Positions 46,464 through 58,800 of a stretch of DNA of 64,000 bases are shown here, one piece after another. The stretch is taken from positions 1 through 64,000 of the forward strand of contig JAHLWZ010000824.1 in NCBI GenBank assembly GCA_020536535.1. The letters are read 5' to 3'. Every line of letters begins with the position of its first letter. The stretch's first letter is position 1. The notes under the pieces were generated by a model. The model was not told where the DNA came from. It did no database searches and was given only the letters and a program-made list of their open reading frames with translations. The DNA is from Pelomyxa schiedti (taxonomy: Eukaryota > Evosea > Pelobiontida > Pelomyxidae). The position numbers were made by a program, and so were the translations under genes.

Positions 46464-48171
46464 TCAACTCCTTCTTGGTCTGGAAAATATAGGCCTTTGG
46501 CCAGGGGTTTCAGGGGGTGGGACTACTTCAGGCTCTGGTCTCTCAGGTATCTTTCCACCCCGGGCCTGGAAGCTTGCTGCCATTTCTCTGAGTGCCTGCA
46601 CATGAGCTAGTTCCTTCCTAGTTGGAGTGTAAGGAGGTATAGTCAATCTGGCGGGCTTACTTTCGTGCGTTTTCAGACTTTTCCATCTTCTCCTTATCGA
46701 ATCTGGCTTGGTGCATTTGTTGGGATCTCTTCATGGCAGCAAATTGTGCCTCTGCGGAACTTCGTGGATCCAAGCTGTCGTCGTACACAGCCTGAAAGTG
46801 GTTAAAGGAAGTCAGTAGCGGAAAATAACTTACCATGTCGGGACTGTCATCACGAGCCCTCCTCTCTTCCCTTCGAGCAATTTTCTTAGCTACGATTGCT
46901 TGGTGTCCTGTTTCTTTTGGTGCTAATTCATCCAGGACGACAGCATCAGTTGAGCGTTTTTGCTTGGTTGCTCTCTGTCTTTCATATCTTAGTGCCTCTT
47001 GACGACTCTCCCACTCAGCTTGATCAACTGGAGAATGGTGATAAACTAAAAAAAACCAGGAAAGGGAAGAAGAGAACCTATTTCCGGGGGTACAGGGGGT
47101 CTCTCCGGCAGTTGAGGTCTTGCTTCTGGTTGAGGCACTGGCCTGGCAGGTCTGGCTGAGGTTTCTACATCATCAGTGGCCTTGGCAACAGACGTTTTTA
47201 CTGTGTTCATGTTAAGAGCAAGCAAAAGTGGCAAGGAAAGTACTTTCACCGAGTGTATCGTTATCAAGATCTTTAAATTTCCATTGGTAACTGGTTCGGC
47301 GGGAGTTGGTATTTCGGAACAGAACGTCATTGTAGAAATCCTCTGAATAAGGGGGGAAAAAATATATGTTTGGAGTTTTGGGAATGAAGAGGGGGAGAGG
47401 CTTGCTTGGTTAGTTTCAGCTTCTAATTAAAGATGGCGAAAGAAACGAAAAAAGAGTTCAGAATGGGACTGTAGGTACCAGGCAGTGAGCCACTGTTCCA
47501 TTGCTCAACAAAAGTGGAAAATAACTTCTTCGACTCGTCACCAGTTAGTTGGTCAATGTATATGTTGCGTTTGAGCAGTAGCCATTCTCTAAATTCAGCT
47601 TGATGATGAGAATCATAAAAATCTTCATCTGACAAAAGAGAGATTTGGGCATTTCGTTCTATGTAAAGATAAGTCCGAGAAGAAATAAAATACATAAGGT
47701 GAACTTACTTGACAGATATGCAAGGGCTTTTTGCGCAAGAGGGTCAGAGGTGTTTATAGGAGGTGCAGCACTGGCACTAGCACCAGCCCTTACAGCCCCT
47801 GTTGTAGTACTTTGAATCCGTGGTTTCTTGTGATCACCTTTTCAGTAGACCATACATAAATAAAGTATGTGAATAAGAGAGATGAAAGAACCAGGAGACT
47901 TCGAACGAGAAGACGACGACGAAGGGGAAGAACGAGATCCAGATTTGTGCTTGTGGTGCTTGTGGCCATGCTTGTGGTGATGGCGGCCGCGCTTTTCCTC
48001 GCTGTGGTGATGCTTTTTTTCGTGATGGTGGCCGTGGTTTTTTCTCTTCTGGGGGAGTTCACTGGGCACAGAAGGCCTCCCGCCGGTACTACTCCTAGTA
48101 CTAGTAGTCTCAACCGCAGCTGACTTAGTATCGGAAGGCTTCGGATCTTCCCTGCCGCTACGATCACCCAT
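46464..48171 (-). CDS. SCI1/NKAPD1-like basic nuclear protein
   Basis: The first exon is Lys/Ser/His-rich (HHHEKKHHHSEEKRG and SRSSPSSSSSRSKS). The next exons carry the conserved block EDFYDSHHQAEFREWLLLKR, DQLTGDESKKLFSTFVEQWN, SGSLPGTY and, after an intron, TSYQWKF. This pattern (acidic, E-F--WL-----Y-D-L, then FV--WN-G-LP) is shared with plant style cell-cycle inhibitor 1 and the animal NKAPD1 type. The C-terminal part is a charged helix (LDELAPKETGHQAIVAKKIARREERRA). Likely nuclear; function in splicing or cell cycle is inferred only. Confidence 0.6.
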
Positions 48172-48389
48172 TTGTTTTTTTTTTCTCTCGCGGAAGAAAA
48201 AAAACGAAAATTCCTCTCAGACTCTGTTCCTCTTCTTTGCCGGACACGGCGTCTTTGCTCATGAACTCGGAGCAGGGCATTGGGTGTTGTCTTGGAGTTT
48301 GGTACTCAGTCGATCATTTGGTGACCTGATCAAACAAATCCAAATCGATACGCCGCCGGCCTTTCGTTTGAATACTTTTGTCTAGCGGG

Positions 48390-50471
48390 ATGTTGGAAGA
48401 CGTGGGTATCCTCGAGTTCACTGTGGACGTGCCTATGATGGACTTGTTACTCAACTGGTCTGATCAATTGGAGCGTGGTGCCCGAACCGTCTGCGCCGCC
48501 ACCAATTGCCCCAATTGTGCCCCGTGCCCCTCGACCCACCGCGGAATTGGACAATTGGAAAAAGTAGATGGGGGGAGGCAAATGAAGGAGCTTTTTGGGA
48601 GAGAGGAAATAAAAAGGAAGGAACAAGAGACCACAGAACAAAAAGAAATAGGAGAGAGGGAAGCTGAGAAACAAGGACCAAGTAAAACACCCCAAAGGGA
48701 GAGTGTGACCCAAGAAACCAAGATAAACAACGAGGCTGAGAAATCACAGAATTTAAACGTCACTGCAACTGCTTCCCTGGTAGGAGATAAAGGGAGCCAC
48801 CAAGAGGGAGGTTTGAAAGGAGAGCAAGAAAATCTGTTCTCTCGGAAAGAAGAGAATATTGGGGATATTCCATGTAATAACTCAAGTGTTGCCCCATGTG
48901 TATCAGCAGAGTTATCTGAATCTCCAAGAACAAAAGATGTTGAGCAACGTACATCAGAAGAAAAGGCTCTTGCTGCGTCTCATGAAGTACAATCACCTGG
49001 AGAAGGCTCTACAAGTGAAATAAGGACAACTGTTTTTTGTGAGTTCTATCGACTACAGTTCAAAGGTGAAACTCTCACCTATTTACCAAACAAACAACAA
49101 AGCACGATTCCCTGACAGGCAAAGGGCAAAGCTCTCTCATGTGCATGTGCTTTCATTCCAATTGTTTCTCATTCTCTTTAGCTTACTTCAAGTCGCCCGT
49201 CTGCCCCCAAAGATAGAAAACATATTTCAGACTTCAGAAGCTTGAAGGTTCCAAACCCAGATACAATCACAGCCAAAGTATCCTTCTGTTCTGGCATCTT
49301 TTTTCTTGTACTTATAACATAAATATAGACTTATAAAGTGATTGTGGTTGAGGATGATGAGTCAGATCGCCACAGACCCCCTAGGGGAGGTTCTTTCGTC
49401 TTCTTTTAGTGATGGGACTCCTAACCTATTGAGTATAACAGTGGGTGTTCCAATGGGAATGTGTATGCTCCCTGTGGACAGCAAGACAAGTCTGAAGTGC
49501 ATTGCCCGAACTAGTCCTTCTGCAGACCCACGAAAGGCACCCAGTGGTGGTATGTGATGCCACTACATTTCCATTCTTTCTCAAAGCAAATTTTCCACAG
49601 GTGATAATTTTGCATCATTGGGTAATCCTTTCTAACTCGCCTTTTTCTTCATTATCTAATGCCATTTAAAGCAAGTGTAGTGTTAAAGCCAAGACCCGGC
49701 AGTCAACCGTTCTTGAAACCTGACTCCAGCTCTGCGGCACCTTCCCCTGAACCCCAAACAAAACCAGTTAAGCCAACATTTGCTTTGCCCAAGCCAAAAG
49801 AAAAAGGTATTACTTGCAATCCTTTCATGACTCATTGCAACACAAGGTGAAAAACCCGGAACACCTGTTTTCCAGCTCTCAAAGAAAGTACTCCCTCCTC
49901 CGGCTGTCGTAGCCTCCACACCTACAACAGCATTGGATGGAACTCCAGAACCCACACCAGCAACTCCGCCATCCCAAGAATCAACTGTGGAGCCTCCAAA
50001 TAAAGAAGAGAGCCCACCCAATGCAACAGTCACAGAATCCGCTGCAGCAGCAAAGACAGTCACTTCACCACCTCTGCGTCCCACACCACTCACCCCCACC
50101 AGAAAGCAAATATCCATAGAAAAGCTTATGCAACCAGCTCAGTATGTGCCCATGCCGCCAGCATCAACGGTTGTTCTCAAACCAGCTTCTTCCCGCACAC
50201 CACTACCAAAGGCTACCGTGGTTTCTTCTCCTGAACCCCCCAGCCCTTCTAGCAGTATGTATAACAATCAAGCTGTATCCTTAAATTCACTTTCTCCAAG
50301 ACAACATGGGACCCACTGTTACTGTTCATCATGGTCCCCAAGCAACCATTGGCCCTGCCACTGAGAAAACCCTGGGTAATTCAATCCTTTACTTCAAACC
50401 AAAAGTGATTAACTTCTGACATAGGCTCTGGTCAACTAGATTACCGCAGTGTTTTAAGGAAGAAGCAATGA
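48390..50471 (+). CDS. Pro/Ser/Glu-rich disordered protein
   Basis: An N-terminal hydrophobic segment (LEFTVDVPMMDLLLNW) and a CxxC pair (CPNCAPC) are followed by a long acidic, Lys/Glu/Gln-rich exon (48560-49030). Later exons include LGEVLSSSFSDGTPNLLSIT and long Pro/Ser/Thr regions (49680-50260) with APKP-type repeats. The last exon ends GQLDYRSVLRKKQ with TGA at 50469-50471. No known catalytic domain is visible. The composition suggests an adaptor or scaffold. Confidence 0.5.
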
Positions 50472-50676
50472 GTCAAATCACCCCTATGTATTTATCTGTA
50501 AGTCAACGAGAAGGAAGGAAGTTTTCTCAACAAGTTGTTAGAGCACTCGCACCAAAACCCACCAGGGTTCTCTTAAAGAGGTTGTCAGGGGCCTCAATCA
50601 ATATATATATATATATCAATCAAGATCCGAGTTCCACGAATACGTTGTTAAACAAAGGTTAAAAAAAGTCGTTGAC

Positions 50677-52614
50677 ATGTCAGTTATGAAAGTGGTGTGG
50701 GTGTTGGCACTCGTGGGGTTTGTGTTGGGTGACAGTGGGTATTTTATGAGCAAGCAGGGCGATTCGTGCGCCCACACTTGTCACACTCTTGGTCTCAATT
50801 GCAATCCTGTGCGTGGTTTTTTTTTTTTTTTTTTTTTGAAACTCAAAATCATGAAAACAATATCCCCCCGCGGGGGACTTCTTCCTTGGCATTTATATGT
50901 AATGCAAAATGGTGCCTCTCGAATTCTCACTGACAATGATGCCATTCTCTGGCACAGCATATTGTGACAAACAACTCCACTGCATTGTTTCAGCAGCTTG
51001 GTGTATCGTGCAAGGCAGACAGCAGGCCTTGGTGGGCACACGATCAGCCCAATTACGTTGTGGAGCCAACAGATCCTAACTATCAAGACTGCCTTGGTAT
51101 TTCTCAAAGCTCTCACTTTTGTTGCTTGGCATTTTTCCCCCAACTTAAATGGCGAATTAGGTTACACTGCTGTTCCTGGTGGTGTACTATGCGGTGCCTC
51201 TCACCCCGCTGTGCAGCGCCTGTGCCGTTGTGATGACCCTTCACCATCTGAGCAAACTTTTGGCTTTGGTCTTTCAAGTGGCTCTGTAACGTAGCTTATT
51301 CTCTCTCTGTTGTTGCCAACAACTTACTCATCCCCAAGGACAACCGAGACAATTGTTTTTCAGCACTGGCTTGCGGAAGGGGATACAGTAACCAAGAAAC
51401 CTGTATCGATCATTTTGTCTGACTTATTGTAGGGCGCTATGACTCATTTTTGGATGACAATTCCAAATGGGTATGAGAACGGACTACTTGTGCGCTACTA
51501 TGTCGATGGGGAGCTTGATGCTTCCATAGAGTTTGAACCTCCTTTGGCTTGTGGTGTAGGTTTTGGAGATTCGGTGTGTATTCCATTCTGCATGACATTA
51601 TTGTGACTCTGATTTGTTAAGCAAGCTCCTTGGGGCATTCATTGGTTTGGAAAGGGTGCAAACTCAGGAAGTTGGTTCAATAACTTCATTATTCCTTTCA
51701 AAAGCAGCATTGTTGTTACTGTGCAGCACACTGTGGCCGATTATGTGCTTTTTTTTTCGGTTTTTGCCTCAGGCACTTAATTCCTTTTTTAGGGTGGATT
51801 CTACATGATTGTACGTGGTGCTACAAGTATTTCTTTTTTTTATCTTAGCAATGGCCACTTTGACCCCTTTCTCAGATGTCCCAATTCGCATTGGAAATTT
51901 GGTCCTCCCTTCCAGTTCCAAGTTGACTCTGCACAAATTCTCAGGTTTAGACCACTACTGCCACTCGGATGGTAACGTCAATTTACAGCTGATGTGGCTC
52001 CTGTGACCTATGTTGACTTTGTGAACATTGCCTCAGGCTCTGGTCTCCTATTCCTTCATACGATACAAGTTGACTCAGCTAACCTCAATTTTCTTGAGGG
52101 GTGCTACCACATGTACACTGGTGAGCAAGAGTTTCCAGGTATGCATCTCTCTGCCCCTACTGCTATTCTTTCTGAAACCAGACAGGTACCGTACTCTCCA
52201 CTGGCACTGAGGACTACTACGGTACGCATCTTAGAATTTTAGCAAGCCCGACCGATTCCATAACTAACTCCACCCAGATAGCGGTTGGTACTTTGATGCG
52301 GGCGAATTCCACATGCCTGTGTCTGGCTACACGCATTATAGCAACAATGACAACCGCATACAATGGTCCGCTTACAGGTTAGGAACCCCGAATCAAATCA
52401 AATCATTTTCTAATCCAAGAGTTCAATTTCTACCTTGAACAGGCTCCATGAGATGGATCCACTGCAATTCGACGATGGGATGAGGTTCTCCTGGCGCAAC
52501 GGAGATACTGTTGACGCTGCTGGCATCAAATGCATGATGGAAGAAGGTGGAACCATCATCGGAACACCTTCCACGTCTTCTATTGAAGCGTATACGTGGG
52601 TTTACACCTGGTAA
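50677..52614 (+). CDS. Secreted DUF2961 (GH172-type) protein with an N-terminal Cys-rich domain
   Basis: A signal peptide (VVWVLALVGFVLG) precedes a Cys-rich domain: DSCAHTCHTLGLNC, LFQQLGVSC, PGGVLCGASHPAVQRLCRC. After introns the DUF2961 jelly-roll begins: MTHFWMTIPNGYENGLLVRYY, WGIHWFGKGANSGSWFNNF, then the hallmark GTEDYYDSGWYF (about 52210-52280), RLHEMDPLQFDDGMRFSW and SIEAYTWVYTW. The stop is at 52612-52614. DUF2961 proteins form GH172, acting on fructan- or arabinofuranose-type sugars. This one would act on extracellular polysaccharide. Introns are many and short; several junctions are approximate. Confidence 0.75.
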
Positions 52615-52969
52615 GATGAATAAACATTTCTAAACTTAGTCTTTCCTCTTTCGTCGAACAAGGTGCCAGTTCTCTCTGCTGTGGTAACCGTCGCGATCCG
52701 TTTGTTGAGCGGCAACAAACAGTGACGAGTTTGGCTGTCACACGGCCGAATGATGGGAAAAACGCCACCAGCACTGACAATTCGAAACTGAAGGGTGGAC
52801 AACAGTCAAGCAATTGTTCCAACACCAAACCAACAAATCCCAAAACACCAATCAAAAGGTACAACCAACACAGAGCAAAGAAATAATTCGTTGCTTGTCA
52901 TTAAACACTATTCTGTGCCAGTAAAACCAAGGTGGATAGAGGTAGGCATAAGAGTACTCTGTGTGGCGG

Positions 52970-53126
52970 CTGTGGTTCTTCTGCTGGCTGGTGGGTTGCC
53001 TATTAATCGCGGTTAGAACTACATCATAATGAGAATGCATATCTTGGATTCTCACGTGGGTCTGGTCTTTCTCTGCTGTGGTTCTTCTGCTGGCTGGTGG
53101 GTTGCCTATTAATCGTGGTTAGAACT
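52970..53126. repeat. Pair of about 50-bp direct repeats
   Basis: CTGTGGTTCTTCTGCTGGCT through GGTTAGAACT occurs at 52970-53019 and again at 53077-53126 with a single C/T difference. The period is 107 bp. This is in an 850-bp gap (52615-53463) in which I see no gene. Smaller repeats follow (AACAACAATAAAAA twice near 53175-53215; GGTGACGGTAC twice near 53390). Confidence 0.85.
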
Positions 53127-53463
53127 GCGTACTCAAAAGTTGGAAAACGAGCTGGGTGTGTGGTACAGAAAAACAACAATAAAAAGAGGTGTGCCTGTGT
53201 GCTGAAACAACAATAAAAACCTAACACCTGTTACGGGTGTGTAGGGTGTGTATTTGTAGATCTCGGTTATTGGGCATAACTTGGTACGTGTTCCTAGTTT
53301 TTTTTATGTTTTGACTGCTGTGTGGGTTTTTTGTAATTGGGAAGATCCCAGAGATCCCAGATCCCAGAGAAAATGGTGACGGTACATAATGGTGACGGTA
53401 CTCTGTGGCGTTGCTCGACTATGCAATGGGCTGACCAACATACCCTAGGAGGGTGTATGAGGT

Positions 53464-54966
53464 TCAAATCTGGCCTCGAATTTCTTTTTTTGTTTGATTT
53501 GTTCTTTTCGGAATGCCGGAATTGAGTTGTTTATGTGGTCTTGACAGTTTTAAGTTGGTTCTTGTCTCAACTACTTCAGGAAAAAATTCTACACAATTCC
53601 GTGGGTCTTTGGCGGGTCGATCAAGTGGCTGCGTGGTGTTTTCTGGTAGTGTTAGTGGCTGGTTGTGTGGTTGCAATTGATGATGGTGAGGGTGATGACT
53701 CGTGATTTGGAAGAGGGAACCCATCAAGAAATCAGAACACAACTTGAAGCCGCCGAGTTCTCCCTTTTTGGGGTCTACAAACCAAGTCTCCCACTCTTCC
53801 CTCTCCTGCCTGTCACCTTCATCATCATAGTATCCAACGGTTTTGGCTGCATCAATCACGAAAAATCCATTGCAAAAGAAGGAGACCTTCATCGGAGACG
53901 TTGATGCTTGGAGGGGCAGAGTGTATGCTATTACAAGCGTCTGGCTTGAGTATGATTTGACTGTGTCTATTACCATCAAGTCCACTGTGGTCTCATCAAA
54001 CGCTGAAACATATAAAATAATCTGATTTTGGTCTGGAGCATTGAAAAATGGACTCCACACTTGGTGGGTATGTGCAGAGTAGGGGAGGCTGATAAGACTG
54101 AGGTGTGCATCAGCACTTCTAGGCTGCAAGAACATCACAAATGGCTCATTGTAATCAGTTGCAACAGACAGAAAGCCCGCAAACCACTCCTTATTTACAC
54201 ACCAACCATAGCATCGGAACCGCATATTAGACACAGCTTCTACTGGCCATATCTTCCTCTCTTGTGATACAGCGTGGCTCTGCCACAATTGCCACTCTCT
54301 CGCTGTGGTTTTTTCATAGACATAGCTCAGTTCATCTGCCCAGACGCCATCCTGGTGTTGTATTTGTATTGTTGGTGCAGTGATAGTTCCGTTTGTCTGT
54401 GGCGATACTGAAAATGAGACCCATATGTTTTCGTCTGGGTTGCAGAGTAAGGTTGAATTCGTGGACTGCAGCTGGAACTTTACTACTTGTACGTCAATGA
54501 GGTAATCATGCAGTAAACGGATAATGATTGGGGCGTGAGGTGCCAGCCACGAGTGGCGTCCAAGAGATGTCAAGGCCTTTAGTTGGTTCTGCAAAGTGAG
54601 CAATACTTGGGGGTTATTGGCCAAGTCCATATACTCCGGTTCTGCTACTCGATATTTCCCGAACTGGGCATATGGGTCCTGGGATATTTGGTATTCCTTG
54701 TAAGCCTGTTCTGCACCCAGCCTAAGCATGGAGCAATTGTATGCAGCCCATTCTTCAGGGGATTGGGGGTACCGTAGTTGCGGTTCGTCTTGCTGTTGTT
54801 GTTGCTGTTGCTGTTGTTGTTGTTGTTGTGGAGGTGGCGGCGGCGGGGGCGCCGCTTGCTCTGCGTGTGGCTGAGCTTGTGCCTGGGGTTGGGCGTTTGC
54901 ACCCTCATCACCCCCAACATTGGCATCTGTCATATTGCGGTCAGGCTGTGGGTCGGTGCCGTCCAC
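53464..54966 (-). CDS. PolyQ protein, long intronless ORF
   Basis: The reading frame runs unbroken for 500 codons. It is open through a GTG at 54966; the first ATG in frame is at about 54933 (MTDANVGGDEGAN). A Pro run and a run of 13 Gln lie near the N-terminus. The body is ordinary globular sequence (SPEEWAAYNCSMLRLG, LYVSAFDETTVDLMVIDT), with no family recognised. It ends in a basic tail at 53464. The upstream frame stays Pro/Ala-rich and open, so it may be joined to the RRM-like segment at 54930-55437. Confidence 0.6.
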   Translation of the reverse strand: MDGTDPQPDRNMTDANVGGDEGANAQPQAQAQPHAEQAAPPPPPPPQQQQQQQQQQQQQDEPQLRYPQSPEEWAAYNCSMLRLGAEQAYKEYQISQDPYAQFGKYRVAEPEYMDLANNPQVLLTLQNQLKALTSLGRHSWLAPHAPIIIRLLHDYLIDVQVVKFQLQSTNSTLLCNPDENIWVSFSVSPQTNGTITAPTIQIQHQDGVWADELSYVYEKTTAREWQLWQSHAVSQERKIWPVEAVSNMRFRCYGWCVNKEWFAGFLSVATDYNEPFVMFLQPRSADAHLSLISLPYSAHTHQVWSPFFNAPDQNQIILYVSAFDETTVDLMVIDTVKSYSSQTLVIAYTLPLQASTSPMKVSFFCNGFFVIDAAKTVGYYDDEGDRQEREEWETWFVDPKKGELGGFKLCSDFLMGSLFQITSHHPHHHQLQPHNQPLTLPENTTQPLDRPAKDPRNCVEFFPEVVETRTNLKLSRPHKQLNSGIPKRTNQTKKEIRGQI

Positions 54967-55437
54967 GACATTGTGCGCTGCGGGGCGGGGAGCGGCGGGG
55001 ATGTTGCTGGCTCTGTCGCGGGGCAGACGCGGGGGCGGCGCCGGGCAGGGCCCAGGGCGGCCGGGGGAGGCTCGGGGCGGCGCCGCGGGGGGGGGGTGTA
55101 GCCACGGCGGCGTGTGTGGGCGGTCGGGGAGGGGTCTCGGTGGCGTGGGGCTTGGTCCCGCAGGTGCCTGCTCCGTGCAAGGGCTGCAGGGGTGGGGCGG
55201 AGGAGCACCCTGACGCCCCGGCCGATGTTGACGACGCCGATTTGTTCGAGGGCGTAGAAAGCCTCTTCGCTCGTGTTGAATCGCAACTTACAGTAGAATT
55301 GACCAGGAAAGGCTGGGGTCGGTCTAGGCTCGCTCACTGTGGCATGGATTCCCGCACGACCCAAATTCGACTCGATCTCGGCCGCTGAGATCCTGATGTG
55401 CCCCCTGATATAAAGCTCATTGCCGAGGTGCGCCGGT
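54930..55437 (-). CDS. RRM-like domain segment, probably the N-terminus of the polyQ gene
   Basis: From 55430 the minus strand reads ELYIRGHIRISAAEIESNLG, then FPGQFYCKLRFNTSEEAFYALEQ, NIGRGVRVLLRP, the beta-alpha-beta plan of an RNA-recognition motif. It continues as a Pro/Arg-rich, very GC-rich frame to a stop at 54930. That stop overlaps the start of the next ORF (ATGA-type overlap), odd for a eukaryote. A run of about ten G at 55088-55097 or an unrecognised intron could link the two frames. Confidence 0.5.
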
Positions 55438-55445
55438 GACTGGAA

Positions 55446-55612
55446 AGGTATTGGACGTTTCAGTCAAAAAACGGCATAATGAATGAAAAATAAAAACAAC
55501 CAACAAAAAACAAGTTTATCCACTGGGCGCACCAGTGCATTTCGTTTGATTTTGATGATAGTTCTCGTTTTTTGTTTGTGTGGCGGGTTTTTGACTGAAA
55601 CGTCCAATACCC
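55446..55612. repeat. Element with 24-bp terminal inverted repeats
   Basis: GGTATTGGACGTTTCAGTCA (55446 onward, continuing into a run of A) reappears inverted as TGACTGAAACGTCCAATACC ending at 55612. The 120-bp centre is not palindromic. It lies immediately upstream of the RRM-like segment and may be a small transposon or an inverted regulatory site. The rest of 55613-55846 shows no gene. Confidence 0.75.
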
Positions 55613-55846
55613 TCGTCGCCCCACAATCCAGACCTTCCTTGCGTGAAAACATGGCAATAATGATTTCACCCGGGTCACCAGATCTGTCAATGCAGGCAGA
55701 AAAATGGAATGGCGGAAAAACTGGCAGATGGAAATGAAGAAAAATTGTAGCTTTTTTTGTTAACTGCGTTCTTTTCTTTAGTTTGGCTTGTTGTATACAT
55801 GGAGAAGTTTATGATTTTGGGTTGGGCTAGATAGATAAGAGGTTCT

Positions 55847-58800
55847 TTAGGTGTGTTTGGTTGTGTTTTTCTTGACGAGTGCAATCCTCTTGCACTTGGG
55901 GCAGGTTACTGGTGTGAAGTTGTTTTTTTGTGCACAGGCGTTGTGGAAGAGAGTTCGGCACCGAGGACAACGCGTTGTTATTGACGTCTGAAAGGAGAAA
56001 ATGGGGTCCCGGCTGTTGCAATACTCACACAAGAAGCCTTTCCCTTGGCATGTCTGGGTTTGGGGGTGAGTGAGGTTGATAATTCATTGGTAAAAAAAGG
56101 AGGTAGTAAGCAGACCTCACAGTCGGTTGTTATGTGGGCCAAAATCCGCTGTGATACTTTAAATAATAACGGGAGTAAAGTCCTTTGTGTGGCAGCTATC
56201 AGGTCGTTGAGAGAGTACATCGTTTTATTCTCGAGGAAGTGAATGTTTCCTTGGACAAATTCCAGTAGAATGTCTCTAGATGACCGTGAAATCATATCGT
56301 GTTGCAAAGAAATTCCTACCTGCTCTTGCAAGTGAAAACAAATTCACCCAACAGAACGAGCTGACTTCGGAGTTCCTGTATGATATTAGGTTTTTTCTGG
56401 GAATTGTAAAAATGTAGGGATACAATGATTTGATCTATGTCAGCAATTGTTGTGAGAAGTTGTGGGTTGAGTGTGGCCACATCGAATATGGCGCTTTTTG
56501 CGTGAGTTGCAATGTGGTTCCTTGCAGTGGTGCTTACAGGATACCTATAATTATAATGGTGTTAGTGTTATTTGGAGTAAAGAGGCATACTGGGCACCAT
56601 CCCACATATAAATTATGCGTGCTGGAATGACACTCCGCTCGTTTGTGTGACATTTATTGCAAAAATACTTGCCTGTATAGTAACAATACCGAGAAAAGCT
56701 GAAAAATCCTAATGAGGCTGGTGGATATGAAAATTTTTGAATAAGAAATGAACCAGCAGACACTTTGGTCTGGCAACCAGGGCAGATGATGGTGGGGTCA
56801 GTGTTGGAAGCTTTATTATGAACGATTAGGCTATATGGAAGACCATGAGTTTCAGCTTGTGTTTCCTGAGTTCAAGGGTAAAATAACACTGTCTCAGAAT
56901 TAAAAACGGGCACATACCTCACTCTTCATTTTTGGGTTGATTGGTGTTGGTGTAGGAATGGCCGCCGATGAAGTAGTTGTCACGGATTCGGAGGTATTCA
57001 TTGGATGTATTTCACCGTAGGGAGTAGTATTGGATGGTGGGGGTTGATAGTCGCTGAACACCATATACGGGAGTACAGGGGAGACTTTCACGTCACCTCT
57101 GTGATTTTTTTTTGTGGGAAAGTAAATTATCTGGAAATAGACAAAAGTGGCATTACATAATAGTTGCCGATGCTAGCACAAGTGTTGGAGGGGGTGCTGG
57201 TGCGGGTACGTCCTATGGCGAAATAAAACAATACTTATGATATGCTCACAAACCTTGAGGGATATCGTGCGTTTCGGTGTGGCAATTTGTGCTTTGGTAG
57301 GAGTGGTAGTATTGGAAGTGTTTGCAGGAGGTTGAGTACGGAACAAAGACTGATCTTGAGTCTTTGAGTTGCCCTAGTGGATATTAAGTGCAAAATTTTA
57401 AAATGGAAAGTACCCAAGTTCCTCTTGTACTGAAAATCACTGTTCCAGAGTTGGCACCTGGAGATAATGGTCCAGGTGACAAACTTCGATTAATATGCGG
57501 TTTGGTTTGCTGTGCTACGGCTGTTGTGGATACAGATTTTTTTAATTGTGTATGCGTTTGAGGTGGTGAAGTAGGATGAAGGGGTGGAGGTGTTTCTGTG
57601 GGTTCAGTTGGTTCTGGAGGTGGAGGGGTTGCAGGAGGAGTCGGTGCTTCATCTTGAATCTGGGGTATGGGTTCCCCTTCCGCAGAAGAGATGGACTTTG
57701 TCTCAGTTGAGTCAACTGAGGGTTGGGTCTGTATTTCGGTGTTTAGTGGAATTGGTGGTCTTTCCCCTTCATTTCCATTAGTTGTGGATGTGGTGTTGGT
57801 AGCTGATTGCTCTGCCTGAGCTTCAATTTCGGATATTTCAATGAACGGCACTGGAGAACATAGTGTTGGCAGAGGTTCCGATACTTGACCCGGGAGTGCG
57901 GGATCTAGAGGTTCTGTCTGGGGTTGCTGAACTGGTAGAAGAGATTTTGGGGGAGAGATGATAGGTGGGGATGGAGCTTTTTGTGAAGAGTCTTCTGCGT
58001 ATCCGTAAAGGGGCTCTGAGCTTATCTCGACAACTCTCGTTTTTCCTGGTTTTCGAACTTTGTGTGAAGCTGCAATAGGCTGTGGCTTAAGAGGTGTAGG
58101 GGGAATATATTTCAGTTGCTCTACACTGATAAAAATGTTGGAGGAGAAATGGTATTTTAACTTTACATTCGTTGGCTAAGAGGCCCAATGCTCAGATTGA
58201 ACTCTAAAGATTCAAGGCTCAATAGGAGTTGCAAAAAACTAAATACATTTTCTTCATTACGAAGGAAAGCGTAATCATAATACAGGCCACTGAGAGATAT
58301 TAGAGTAATTTGACAATAAAATATGTAACTGTAAATGGTCTTTATCTTGAATCAACAGTCTTATACACCCCGCAAGAGTGCGAGTATTAAGACCCTGCTT
58401 GACAAATAGAAAGGCTCGGTCAACGTCATTTAAATCGGCGGCACGAATGTCGTACATCATCCTGTGGAGGGGTGATGGAATTGGCGTGGGGGGAATCAGG
58501 CGCTCGACTTTCTTGAGAAAATCCCATGGCACAGCTATACCTAGTGAAGATCAGATGACTGCTGAAAGAAAACGCGTTCTTGTATAGATAATAATGAAGC
58601 AAGTACTTTTGAGACCATGTGTCAAAATTGCGTCTATACTAGACAACAAAAGGGTTGTTGAAGGGTGAGTCTCGTCAATTGGTGTAACTTCAGCCTGCTG
58701 TATATGAAAGGATTAAACCTTCTGCGATATATTGTGTGCTGTACCGCTGTCGCAATTTCGATTGCAGATGAAAGGTTATCAATCAACTGTGTGTATTGTG

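Noticed and set aside
53400-53480. tRNA-like B-box (GGTTCAAATCT)
   Set aside because: There is no A-box and no cloverleaf around it; no tRNA gene was found in the window.
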